Positions 33,326 to 42,254 of a DNA stretch of 64,000 nt are shown here, piece after piece; the first letter of the stretch is position 1; each line of letters opens with the position of its first letter. Under the pieces are notes generated by a model. That model ran no database searches, was not told the origin of the DNA, and saw only the letters and a program-made list of their open reading frames with translations. Made by a program: the position numbers and the translations under genes. The stretch spans positions 30,890 to 94,889 of the forward strand of contig OMZE01000024.1 of the NCBI GenBank assembly GCA_900315455.1. The letters run 5' to 3'. The DNA is from an uncultured Prevotellaceae bacterium (GTDB taxonomy: Bacteria; Bacteroidota; Bacteroidia; Bacteroidales; Bacteroidaceae).

Positions 33326-35004
33326 TTCTTTTTATAGAATATACGTACATTGTCGACATACACATCCACATTGCCACGGGCGGTGCCTTGATTGATGAAC
33401 TGGATGCGGAACTGGTTGATGCCGTTCTCCACGACAAACCGGTAGTCCTTGCCACGGTATTTGCCAAACTTGCTGAGGGGCACTACATGGCGATACCACT
33501 TGCCCACGGGAGCCTCACCGTTGATGTCGGCGAGAACAGGACGGTCGTGGGAGAACGTGCCGGCGCCATAGTCGAGCCATTTGAACGTGTCGTACTGGTT
33601 GACGGTCTCCACGGGGTTGGGGTTGCCGCTGTCGTCGTTCTCAGACACGGGGTCCTCGCTGTCGTACTGCAGGAAGTAGCGCAGATAGCCAGTGAACACG
33701 CCGTCGTTGAAACTACTCTCGTTGTTGAACACCTCCATGGCCAGGTAGAGGTCGTCGGTGGAAGCATCGGCTGGGATGATGTCGTAGGAAGGCATCGGGA
33801 ACTTGTTGCCGTCCCAGTCTTTGCGGAAGTAAATCATCTGTCCCCACCACGACTGTCCCTCCTCTTCGAGGAAGAAGTGAGCCATTTTACCGTCGCCGGT
33901 ATATGGCGGGTCGTCGCCGTTGGCCGTTTCGTAAGAGGCGTTGGGTCCCCATCCATTGTCGGTGGCATCGCCATCGAAGCGGGCAAAGCATCCGCTGAGG
34001 TTCCAGAAGAGTGCAGAACCCTCGCCGCCAGGAGTGACCACGGTGAGCAGGCCGTTGCCGCCATCGGCAGGCACCTGGGGCATGATGAAGGTGATGGCAT
34101 CCTCGCTCGCCGACACAGTGAACTGCTTGGGTGTGAGGGTGATGTCGCCGAAACTCACCGATTCTACCTGCACGAACTCACGTCCGGTAATGACAACCTC
34201 CTCACCCGGCACAGGCATGTCGGAAGAGATGTCGAAGATAATGGGCTGGCCGGGATTCTTCGTGAAACCGATATAGGTCGTTCCTGCTGCTGTCTCTATG
34301 ACGAGTGTTCCTTTCTCGAAGGGCAGGTCGGGGATGGTGACAGCGAGTTGAGAGGTGGTCTCAAAGGCTTGTGTGCGGCTGTTCTGGTAATGTTCTTTCA
34401 CCACGGTCTCCACTTTGGAAGCCTCTACATGGGTGCCTCCGATGGTCTCCCATACGGTGGTGTCGAGTTGCTCGGCAGTGAGGTCGGTGAAATACACCTT
34501 CTCGATGTCGACCAAGTTGAGGCCGTAGACATCGAGCACATTGCCTGCCAACCTGGGATAGGCGCCTTGGATGCGCGAGATGGAGGGCCATGGGGCGGTA
34601 ATCTTGAACGCATAGGTGGCGGTGCCGTGTGAGGTCTCCACGCGTATCTCGTCCTTGAGGTCGCTGTTGAAAGCCGTCAACTCAAAGCCGTCTTTCTCGG
34701 AGGGCACGGTGACGACGACACTGTGGTCGGTGTTCATCGTGGGGTTGAAATACACGGGTTGGTCATTGATGTAGACCTTCTGCACATGACTCAGATTCTG
34801 TCCGATGATGGCGATGAGCGAGCCTGTGCCCGCCTTGGTGAAGGTGCTGTCGGCCTTGGCAGGGTCGCAGGAGCGCACGGCGGTGATGACGGGTGTGCCC
34901 ATGCCTTCCTCGTCGTCCTTGCAGGATTGGAGCGAGAGGGTCATGACAGCCGCCATGGCGACGAGCAGCCATTGGTATTGCTGTTTGAAAATATATGTTT
35001 TCAT
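33322..35004 (-). CDS. Surface glycan-binding lipoprotein (SGBP-B-like, IPT/TIG domains)
   Basis: A 560-aa lipoprotein (signal MKTYIFKQQYQWLLVAMAAV, lipobox LQSC). Residues about 30-330 hold two or three IPT/TIG immunoglobulin-like repeats (GTGSLIAIIGQNLSHVQKVY, GNVLDVYGLNLVDIEKVYF, PGEEVVITGREFVQVESVSF). The C-terminal 230 residues form a beta-sandwich ending IQFINQGTARGNVDVYVDNV, as in the glycan-binding domain of SGBP-B proteins of xyloglucan and mannan loci. It has no catalytic residues. It follows susD by 17 nt and overlaps the GH5 gene downstream by 4 nt. The role is to hold polysaccharide at the surface for SusCD uptake and the GH5 enzyme; ligand specificity is inferred from context. 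Confidence 0.87.
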   Translation of the reverse strand: MKTYIFKQQYQWLLVAMAAVMTLSLQSCKDDEEGMGTPVITAVRSCDPAKADSTFTKAGTGSLIAIIGQNLSHVQKVYINDQPVYFNPTMNTDHSVVVTVPSEKDGFELTAFNSDLKDEIRVETSHGTATYAFKITAPWPSISRIQGAYPRLAGNVLDVYGLNLVDIEKVYFTDLTAEQLDTTVWETIGGTHVEASKVETVVKEHYQNSRTQAFETTSQLAVTIPDLPFEKGTLVIETAAGTTYIGFTKNPGQPIIFDISSDMPVPGEEVVITGREFVQVESVSFGDITLTPKQFTVSASEDAITFIMPQVPADGGNGLLTVVTPGGEGSALFWNLSGCFARFDGDATDNGWGPNASYETANGDDPPYTGDGKMAHFFLEEEGQSWWGQMIYFRKDWDGNKFPMPSYDIIPADASTDDLYLAMEVFNNESSFNDGVFTGYLRYFLQYDSEDPVSENDDSGNPNPVETVNQYDTFKWLDYGAGTFSHDRPVLADINGEAPVGKWYRHVVPLSKFGKYRGKDYRFVVENGINQFRIQFINQGTARGNVDVYVDNVRIFYKKK

Positions 35005-35021
35005 ATCGCTACTTCTGTTGA

Positions 35022-36788
35022 TTAGTTCTCTCTAAATTCATACTCCACAGCGGGTTGGTTGAAGTATGGGTTCTGGATAACATCGGCCTCGGGATAGGGC
35101 ATGAAGATGTTTGACTCGCTGAGCACGATGGGCGAATAGTCGGAGCCACGTGATTGGGAGAGGGAGTCGAGGTCGTAGACATAGCCCTGGGCCTTGGTCT
35201 TGACCACGGTCTGGTCGTCGTCGCTCATGCGCAGGCAGTCGCTCCAGTAGACGTGTCCCTGGTCGTCGTAGAAATACCAGTTGTTGGTGCCGGGGAACAC
35301 GCAGCGGTAACTGAGCGTGCCGTCGTCGTTGCGGATGACGTCGCCGGAGTTGAGCATGAAGGCGCGGTGCTGCTTGTGGTTGAAGAAGTCGAGCATGAAC
35401 TGCGGGCGCCAGCGATACCAGGTGACCATGTCGTACCAGTTGCAGTACTCAAGGCAGAACTCTATGCGGCGCTCACGGATGAGGTCCTCGAAGGTGAAGG
35501 AGGTCTTCGGGGGCAGTTTGGCACGGATTCGCGTGGCATTGAAAGCAGCCAGGGCATTGGCATCCGAGGTGGACATGTTGTTGCCCAACAGGGCTTCTGC
35601 CTTGATGAGGTAGACATCTGCCAGACGCATGATATAGGTGTTGAGCGGCGATGCCTGCTGTGCAAGGTGTCCGTCGCAGTCGGCCTTTGTTCCCACTACG
35701 CCCTTCTTGGCCTGTATCCAGTTCACGTTGTAGGTATAGCCTCCCTTCTGGGTCCAGATGTAGTCGTAGTGGCGTCCAGGGGTGAAGAATGTGCCGCGGA
35801 GACGGAACGAATCGGCGGGCTCCTCGTTGTAGTAGTTGATCATATCTACAGAGGCGTGGAGCGAGCCACCCCAGCAGTTGACGTCGCAGACATCGGCCCA
35901 GGCAAGGTCGGAGATGAGGTTGTTGGAGGAGGCGTATTCGCCAAGCAGCGGGTCGGCCCAACGCATGGCCAGCAGTGTTTCCTCATTGTCGTTGAATTGC
36001 GGACGGAAGAGGTCCTCGTAGTTGTCGAGCAGGTGGTACTGACCGCAGTTGATGACCTCGTCGCAGAGGCTGACGACACGCTGGAGGGTGGCCTCGTCGC
36101 GCTGTCCGCCTTTGTTCCAACCGCTCTGTGCGAGCAGTGCCTTGGCGAGCATGGCCTTCGCCACATAGCGTGAGGGGTGGAAGTTGGCACCTTTCTCGGG
36201 CAACAGTTCGGCAGCCTTCTCGAAGTCGCGGATGATGAACCGCAGCACGCTCTCCTCGGTGTTGAGGGGACGCACGGGACGAGAGGTGATATCGAAGTTG
36301 TCTTCGTAAAGGATGACTTTTCCCCATCCGCGGAGCAGGTAGAAATAGGCTGCGCCACGCATGAGGTAGGCCTCGCCACGTGCCTGGTTCTTCACTGCCT
36401 CCGACACATTGTCAGAGGTGTAGGTATCCATGTCGAGCAGCAACTCATTCGACATCGACACCACCATGTAGATAGACGACCAGGCGTTGAGCAGCACGTC
36501 GGTAAGACCAGTGATGGTGAAGCGGGCAAACTCGCCTTGCAGATAGGGGCTCCATGCGTCGTTGGCACGGAACGACCCCATACCCACGATGGCGCGCTCG
36601 TTGTATCCGCTCCATGCGTAGTTGTAGAGGGGTTCGATGGCCTTGATTACGGCATCGTCGGTCTCATAATAGTTGCCTGCCGTATAGCCATGCTTTGGCG
36701 TACGGTCAAGGAAATCATCACCACAACTGCCTGTCAAGAACAGGAGTGCTACCAACAGTGAATATATGATGAAATGGTTCTTTTTCAT
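35022..36788 (-). CDS. susD: SusD/RagB-family outer-membrane lipoprotein
   Basis: A 588-aa protein with a lipoprotein signal (MKKNHFIIYSLLVALLFLTG, cysteine in SCGDDFLDR). The DDFLDRTPKHGYTAGNYY start, the TPR-like ARGEAYLMRGAAYFYLLRGWG segment (SusD signature LRAxxYFxLV-like) and the C-terminal LIRERRIEFCLEYCNWYDMV are diagnostic of SusD proteins. It forms the lid of the SusC transporter and captures oligosaccharides. It follows susC by 12 nt. Length is within the family range. Confidence 0.95.
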   Translation of the reverse strand: MKKNHFIIYSLLVALLFLTGSCGDDFLDRTPKHGYTAGNYYETDDAVIKAIEPLYNYAWSGYNERAIVGMGSFRANDAWSPYLQGEFARFTITGLTDVLLNAWSSIYMVVSMSNELLLDMDTYTSDNVSEAVKNQARGEAYLMRGAAYFYLLRGWGKVILYEDNFDITSRPVRPLNTEESVLRFIIRDFEKAAELLPEKGANFHPSRYVAKAMLAKALLAQSGWNKGGQRDEATLQRVVSLCDEVINCGQYHLLDNYEDLFRPQFNDNEETLLAMRWADPLLGEYASSNNLISDLAWADVCDVNCWGGSLHASVDMINYYNEEPADSFRLRGTFFTPGRHYDYIWTQKGGYTYNVNWIQAKKGVVGTKADCDGHLAQQASPLNTYIMRLADVYLIKAEALLGNNMSTSDANALAAFNATRIRAKLPPKTSFTFEDLIRERRIEFCLEYCNWYDMVTWYRWRPQFMLDFFNHKQHRAFMLNSGDVIRNDDGTLSYRCVFPGTNNWYFYDDQGHVYWSDCLRMSDDDQTVVKTKAQGYVYDLDSLSQSRGSDYSPIVLSESNIFMPYPEADVIQNPYFNQPAVEYEFREN

Positions 36789-36800
36789 ATCATTATGGTT

Positions 36801-39800
36801 TTAGAAATTGACCTTCAGACCTACATTATATATACGTGGCGACGGGTAGCGGTAGTTGTCGATGCCTTGAAGGACAACGCTCTGACCAATGGAACCCAGT
36901 TCGGGGTCGTAGCCGTCGTAGCCTGTAATGGTGAAGAGGTTCTGCGCGTTGGCATAGACCTGCACCCAGTCGAGTTTGAGTGGCCTGAGCCACTTCTTGG
37001 GCAGGTTGTAGGCCAGCGAGATGGTCTTGAGGCGGATATATGACCCGTCTTCGATGAAACGCGAACTGATGCGGTTGTTGTCGTTCTGGCTCTCACCGCT
37101 CACGCTGATGCGCTGGGTCTTGGCATTCTCGGGGTTGGTGACAAAGACGTTGGAGATGTCGTTGAGCGAGCCCTCGGGGTCGATCATGCCTATCTGCGCA
37201 TAGTCGCTCACCATCTTGAGTTTGTTGCCCCATGCCGTGGGGTTGGAATGGTTGAGTTTGACGAGGTTGAACACGTCGTTGCCCACGCTGCCGTTGAAGA
37301 AGAACGAGAGTTCGAGGTCTTTCCAGCGGATGACGTTGTTGATACCGAAGGTGAAGTCGGGGTTGGGGTCGCCGATGAACTTGCGGTCGGCTTCGGTAAT
37401 CTTGCCGTCGCCATTCACATCCTCGAACATATAGTCGCCCACCCAGATACCGCGCTGGGCAATGGGATAGAGGTCGCCGTTGGAGTCGGCAGGACGGGCC
37501 ACTGGCAGACGGTTGCCGTTCTGGTCGAGCATATACTCGCCAAGTTGGTTCTTCTGGTAGAAGTCGTCCTCACGGGTGAACATGCCGATGACATTGTAAC
37601 CATAGAAGCGTCCCACAGGACCATCGATTTCGGAGAGGGTGTAGACCTGTCCGCCGATGGTGCCCGGGATGTTGGCGTCGTCGGTATAGAGTTTGGTGAG
37701 TTTGTTGCGGTTGAACGAGATGGTGGCACCTGTTCGCCACTCAATGTTGTTCTTCGAGATGTTGACCGTGTTGAGGGTGAACTCAATACCCTTGTTCTGA
37801 ATGGCACCGGTATTGACGTAGGGAGGCGAAATGCCCTTCCACCCGGTGTTGCTCACCACATAGGATGGCATGGTGGCCTGCATGAGCAGGTTGTCGGTCT
37901 TCTTGAGATAGGCATCGATGATGAACTCGATGCGGTTGTCGAAGAAGGAGAGGTCGAGACCGATGTTGTAGGCCTTGGTCTCTTCCCATTTCAGGTCGGG
38001 GTTGGCATAATTGCCGTCAAAGAAACCGGTTCCCCAGGCAGTGGCCACACTCTTCATGGCGATGCCATAGGCGTAACTGCCAGATTGCTGGTTACCCACG
38101 ATACCCCAACCGAGTCGCAACTTGGCGTTGCGCAGCCACTTCACGTTCTCCATGAACTTCTCCTGGGTGATGCGCCAGGCGATGGCTGCCGAGGGGAAAT
38201 AGCCCCAACGGTTGTTCTCACCGAAGTTGGAGGAACCGTCGGCACGGATGGTGGCGGTGACGAGGTAGCGGTCGAGGAGGTTGTAGTTGAAACGACCGAA
38301 GTAGGACTCTATGGCCCAGTCGCCGCCCTGCTCGCCGTTGGTTGCGGTGGAGGCATCGCCCACGGCAATGCTCTTCACGGAGTCGAAGAGGTAGCCCTTG
38401 CGTCCCATCGACCCTTGGTACCACTCGCCCTCCTGCGACTCATGTCCGGCCATGACATTGAAGCGATGGCCCTTGAAAGGCTCAAACTCATAGGTGGCAT
38501 ACTGCTTGAACGACTCGTATTTGTTGCGGGAGTTGCCACGAGTGAGTTGCGACTCGATATTTTGCTGTGCCGTGTGGTAACTGGGCTGGAAGAAGGTGCT
38601 CTGTCCCCAACTGCGGCTGCCGCCGTACTCCACACGGAGCGTGAGGCCCTTGAGAGGAGTGATGTTGGCAAAGGCATTGTAGTCGAACTGCTGGCCCTGA
38701 CGGTTGTTGTCGCGCATCTCTGCCTCGAAGAGCGGGTTGGAGTTGTAGTTATGTTCGAGATTCTCACCGAAGTCGTAGGATCCGTCGGGGTTTCTGGGTG
38801 CCATGTCGGGATACTGCGCCAGTGCGGTGGAGATCACATTGTTTTCGTCGAAAGTGATGACCTGCTTGGTAGCAGCATATGAAGCGTTGATTCCTACCTG
38901 CAGCCAATCGGTGACATTGGTGTCAAAATTGGCGCGGAAGGAAGCGCGGCGGAAGTTGGAACCTACACCGATACCATCCTGGTCGAGGAATCCACCAGAG
39001 ATGGAATAGTGCATATTGTTGGTACCGCCATTGATATTCACCTGATGGTTGTGCATGAAAGCGACATCGAAGAGTTCTTCCTGCCAGTCGGTACCATTGG
39101 TGAGGAGACTCTGGTCGAGGAGTTCCTCACGCTTGCCGTAACCGTAAATCTCGGCACGTACGTTGTAGAACTTGGCAAACTCCTTGAGGTTCATCACCTC
39201 AAGTTTGCCAGGCAGTTCCTGCCATCCGGCATAGCCCTCGTAAGTGAGTTTGGGCTTGCCTTCCTGTCCGCGCTTGGTGGTGATGAGCACCACACCGTTG
39301 GAGGCACGCGAACCGTAGATGGCGGTGGCGGAGGCATCCTTGAGCACCTCGATGCTCGTGATGTCGGAGGGGTTGATGGTGCTCAGAACGGAGGTGTTGC
39401 TCGAACTCTGTCCCGACATGGCAATGCCATCGACCACATAGAGCGGCTCATTGCCATTGAGAGAGTTGATACCACGTATCTGCACGGAGATACCTCCACC
39501 AGGCGCACCTGAGTTCTGGGTGACCTGCACACCGGCGATACGGCCCTGCATGGCCTGCTCGATGGAGGTGTTGACACCCTGCTTGATTTGTTCCTCATTA
39601 ATGGATGCCACGGAGCCGGTGAGGTCGCTGCGCTTCATCGTACCATAGCCCACGACAACCACCTGGTCGAGAGTGTGGGTGTCTTCAGAAAGGCGTATGT
39701 CGACTTGCAGGTTGCGGGGCACCTTCACCGTCTGGGTGGTGTAGCCGATGTAGGAGACTTCGAGCGTCTGTCCTGCCGAAGCATCGATGGAGAAGTGTCC

Positions 39801-40001
39801 ATCAACATCGGTCACAGTGCCTGTTGAAGCCCCCTTGACCCTTACCGTTGCTCCAATAATAGCCTCACCATTGCTCTCGTCGAACACCGTGCCGGTGACT
39901 TTCGACTGCGCAAAGGATTGTAAGGGGAGCAAGGTCAGGAGCAATAGCATGACCTTATAAATATAAGGAACATGCTTGTTGGATGACTTGTTTTTGTTCA
40001 T
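36801..40001 (-). CDS. susC: SusC/RagA-family TonB-dependent outer-membrane transporter
   Basis: A 1066-aa protein. Signal peptide to about residue 31 (LPLQSFAQ), a carboxypeptidase-like domain (GTVFDESNGEAIIGATVRVK), a TonB-box region (DQVVVVGYGTMKRSDLTGSV), a plug with GRIAGVQVTQNSGAPGGG and LYVVDGI, then a 22-strand barrel ending NVGLKVNF. These are diagnostic SusC features. With SusD it imports manno- or glucomanno-oligosaccharides into the periplasm. A hairpin terminator lies between it and the upstream secreted protein gene, so susC may be expressed from an internal promoter or by read-through. Confidence 0.95.
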   Translation of the reverse strand: MNKNKSSNKHVPYIYKVMLLLLTLLPLQSFAQSKVTGTVFDESNGEAIIGATVRVKGASTGTVTDVDGHFSIDASAGQTLEVSYIGYTTQTVKVPRNLQVDIRLSEDTHTLDQVVVVGYGTMKRSDLTGSVASINEEQIKQGVNTSIEQAMQGRIAGVQVTQNSGAPGGGISVQIRGINSLNGNEPLYVVDGIAMSGQSSSNTSVLSTINPSDITSIEVLKDASATAIYGSRASNGVVLITTKRGQEGKPKLTYEGYAGWQELPGKLEVMNLKEFAKFYNVRAEIYGYGKREELLDQSLLTNGTDWQEELFDVAFMHNHQVNINGGTNNMHYSISGGFLDQDGIGVGSNFRRASFRANFDTNVTDWLQVGINASYAATKQVITFDENNVISTALAQYPDMAPRNPDGSYDFGENLEHNYNSNPLFEAEMRDNNRQGQQFDYNAFANITPLKGLTLRVEYGGSRSWGQSTFFQPSYHTAQQNIESQLTRGNSRNKYESFKQYATYEFEPFKGHRFNVMAGHESQEGEWYQGSMGRKGYLFDSVKSIAVGDASTATNGEQGGDWAIESYFGRFNYNLLDRYLVTATIRADGSSNFGENNRWGYFPSAAIAWRITQEKFMENVKWLRNAKLRLGWGIVGNQQSGSYAYGIAMKSVATAWGTGFFDGNYANPDLKWEETKAYNIGLDLSFFDNRIEFIIDAYLKKTDNLLMQATMPSYVVSNTGWKGISPPYVNTGAIQNKGIEFTLNTVNISKNNIEWRTGATISFNRNKLTKLYTDDANIPGTIGGQVYTLSEIDGPVGRFYGYNVIGMFTREDDFYQKNQLGEYMLDQNGNRLPVARPADSNGDLYPIAQRGIWVGDYMFEDVNGDGKITEADRKFIGDPNPDFTFGINNVIRWKDLELSFFFNGSVGNDVFNLVKLNHSNPTAWGNKLKMVSDYAQIGMIDPEGSLNDISNVFVTNPENAKTQRISVSGESQNDNNRISSRFIEDGSYIRLKTISLAYNLPKKWLRPLKLDWVQVYANAQNLFTITGYDGYDPELGSIGQSVVLQGIDNYRYPSPRIYNVGLKVNF

Positions 40002-40103
40002 GTGTTATAAAAGGTTTTTAGGTTGATTCAAGAATTTGTATCATGCGCTTCGCAGCGCTATGGTTGAACATCAACCCACACCAGGGCAAATGTGGTTGTA
40101 AGA

Positions 40104-40132
40104 AAGAGAGGGTGATGATACCACCCTCTCTT
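40104..40132 (-). terminator. Terminator/attenuator between the 562-aa gene and susC
   Basis: An 11-bp stem (AAGAGAGGGTG with CACCCTCTCTT) and a 7-nt loop about 20 nt after the stop of the 562-aa gene, followed on the minus strand by TTTCTT. It may cap the first gene or attenuate read-through into susC. Confidence 0.7.
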
Positions 40133-40151
40133 CTGGATATGGAATAATGTA

Positions 40152-41840
40152 TTACTTCAGGATGAACTTGCGGCCATTCTGGATAACAATGCCCTTGTAG
40201 TCCTTACCCACGCGCATACCGGCGAGGTTGTAGATGGGAGCATTGGCGTCGAACCCGGCTACATAAACTCTCTCCTCGATGCCTTCGGGATCAGCATTCT
40301 TCACGAGATAGATGGCGCTGATCTGATAGGTGGCATCCTCGGCAGCCTGAAGGGCGGCTTGTTTCACCTGACTCATGTCTTTGCCTTCGAACGGGCACTC
40401 GAGTTTGACAATACCGGCAACACCCCAATAGGTAATGTCTTCTGTGGTGGTCTGGATGAAGCCCTGGCAAGCAGCAGGTGTAGGCTCGGCAAACTCAAAC
40501 ACGAGTTTGGTGTAAGCCGACCAGTCGGCAGGAGTATCATTCTCATCACAGAGCCATGCAGAGAGTCCGCCCCACTGTTTGCCATTGTAGGTCACACTGC
40601 CGTCGGCGTTGTGGGTATTGGTCTCCTCGCCGTTCCAGTTGCCAGTGAACTTGTCGATGATACTCTCCTTCTCTTCCACTGGAGGAGGAACGATAGTGCC
40701 GTCTTTCTTGCAGAGCACGAGTTTGGTCACAGTGATATTGCCATCACCATTGAGCAGGAACACACCACCCCAATACTTGACAGTGTATGCATTCTCGAGC
40801 ACTTCCTCGGTGAGCACGAAGTCGGCATAGCCCTTGTTGGCGAGGTCGACAACAGTGTACTCTCTCACTGAACCGTCTTCGTTGGTATCGCCATGGTCGT
40901 ATTCAGCCCAGCGCACGTACATGCCGCCCCAGTGGCCCTCGGTGAGTTCGCACTGCCACTCCCTGTCGGGAGCGCTCATGTAGAAGCGAACGACATCGCC
41001 CACCTCTGCACCGGCATTCTTCAACTCTGGACCACCATCGGAGAGGAATGTTGGCTGGTTGGCCCAACCAGTGACCAATGCTTCGCCTTCCCACAGTGTG
41101 GCCACCTCTACGAGATTGGGAGCCTCACCGCTTGGAGTGAAGATATAGCCGAAGCATCCCAGTTTCGAACCTGAGCAGAAGAAGTAGTAGGTCTTGCCTG
41201 CCTCAGCATCAAACTCAAGGGTACCGGTGAGTTTATCCGACACTACCATACCGCCTTTGCCATCGCCGGCTTCGGCAAGGGCTACCTCATTGCCCTCGGC
41301 ATCTTTCAACACATAGTTGTGAAGGTTGGCAGCGGGAAGGGCTACCTCGAGATAACCGTCATCAGTGGCCACTGCATCGGTGGCATCGAGGAGGTATAAA
41401 GGTTTGTCGACATTGAGGATGATACCTGCCTGAACCTTACCACTGACAGTGGGAGTGAAAATAAAGTAGGAACCGTTTTGCGGCAGACGAGCAGAGGTCT
41501 TGCCTTCGGCGCAGTTGATACCACTACCCTTGCCAGACTCTGCCTGGTCCTTGGGGTTGTTGGAGCCTGTGACAGTAACAGCACTGAACTGCTCCACATC
41601 GCCATCGTCGGTAGAGACGGTGACAGTCTGGCCAAATTCGCTCAAATAGGACTCGGGAGTAATTTTCGTAGCACCGGTTTTCCATTCCTTCATGTCATTG
41701 CCGAGCGTCAACCTGGCACTGGCAGTGGAAATGGCCTGCCCATCCTGATACTTTGTGCTGTAGTCAAACAGTGCTTTCTCTTGAGCACCTGCTGTCAGAG
41801 CCATAGCGGCGACAGCAAAAAGAGTAAAAATTTTCTTCAT
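40152..41840 (-). CDS. Secreted carbohydrate-binding-type protein with sorting-like tail
   Basis: A 562-aa protein with signal peptide MKKIFTLFAVAAMALTAGA. No glycosidase motif is seen. The body has at least two beta-sandwich-like segments rich in aromatic residues (WEGEALVTGWANQPTF ... EWQCELTEGHWGGMYVRWA, and FTGNWNGEETNTH ... NGKQWGGLSAWLCDE), the look of carbohydrate-binding modules. The C-terminus (PIYNLAGMRVGKDYKGIVIQ...) matches the short type IX secretion-type tail of other proteins here. It stands immediately upstream of susC and has its own -7 box, so it heads the mannan locus. A polysaccharide-binding surface protein is the best guess. Confidence 0.7.
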   Translation of the reverse strand: MKKIFTLFAVAAMALTAGAQEKALFDYSTKYQDGQAISTASARLTLGNDMKEWKTGATKITPESYLSEFGQTVTVSTDDGDVEQFSAVTVTGSNNPKDQAESGKGSGINCAEGKTSARLPQNGSYFIFTPTVSGKVQAGIILNVDKPLYLLDATDAVATDDGYLEVALPAANLHNYVLKDAEGNEVALAEAGDGKGGMVVSDKLTGTLEFDAEAGKTYYFFCSGSKLGCFGYIFTPSGEAPNLVEVATLWEGEALVTGWANQPTFLSDGGPELKNAGAEVGDVVRFYMSAPDREWQCELTEGHWGGMYVRWAEYDHGDTNEDGSVREYTVVDLANKGYADFVLTEEVLENAYTVKYWGGVFLLNGDGNITVTKLVLCKKDGTIVPPPVEEKESIIDKFTGNWNGEETNTHNADGSVTYNGKQWGGLSAWLCDENDTPADWSAYTKLVFEFAEPTPAACQGFIQTTTEDITYWGVAGIVKLECPFEGKDMSQVKQAALQAAEDATYQISAIYLVKNADPEGIEERVYVAGFDANAPIYNLAGMRVGKDYKGIVIQNGRKFILK

Positions 41841-41878
41841 AAAATAGTAGTTTGATTAAACATAAAATAACATGGGTA

Positions 41879-41886
41879 CAAAGATA
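41879..41886 (-). promoter_or_regulatory. -7 promoter element heading the mannan locus
   Basis: CAAAGATA on the plus strand is TATCTTTG on the minus strand, about 39 nt before the start of the 562-aa gene. A -33 TTTG at normal spacing is not obvious. The rest of the 41841-42254 gap is A/T-rich and shows only the divergent -7 box for porD. Confidence 0.6.
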
Positions 41887-42178
41887 AGGGTAATTTATGA
41901 AATAATATCATATTTATTTTGCTTTCTATGGTACTTTTTTGTTTTTTTATCTTAAAAGGATAAATTCAAGGTGGGAAAATACAGAAGTCGATTGGTACTT
42001 TAATGACTTGACAAACATCAAGGCGTGGCTCTTTTCAGAGAAGCAAAAAAACAGCAAAAGTGAACTTACGTCGCATTAACTCTCCTTTATCGCCTTTTTA
42101 ACCCCAGAATGACGAGCGAATGCGGGACTTGACTTAGTTAATAATTCTGAAATATGGGTTTTTTGATACTAATTTGCG

Positions 42179-42186
42179 TATTTTTG
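42179..42186 (+). promoter_or_regulatory. -7 promoter element for porD
   Basis: TATTTTTG fits TAnnTTTG; transcription would start near 42193, about 60 nt before the ATG at 42255. The frame open from 42174 would begin upstream of the transcript, so the internal ATG is preferred. Confidence 0.5.
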
Positions 42187-42254
42187 CCGTCTATATGATG
42201 GAAAGAGGAGGTGCTCCATACCCCTCAACCACTACCATCAACGCCCAAAAATAT

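Noticed and set aside
33310-34632. 440-codon plus-strand frame opposite the glycan-binding protein
   Set aside because: Antisense to a lipoprotein gene with translational coupling on both sides; no independent evidence.
37248-38882. 544-codon plus-strand frame opposite susC
   Set aside because: Shadow of a diagnostic SusC barrel; composition is low-complexity and no start signal is present.
42174-42254. 27-residue N-terminal extension of PorD
   Set aside because: The extension would begin upstream of the predicted transcript start and would bury the signal peptide that starts at 42255.
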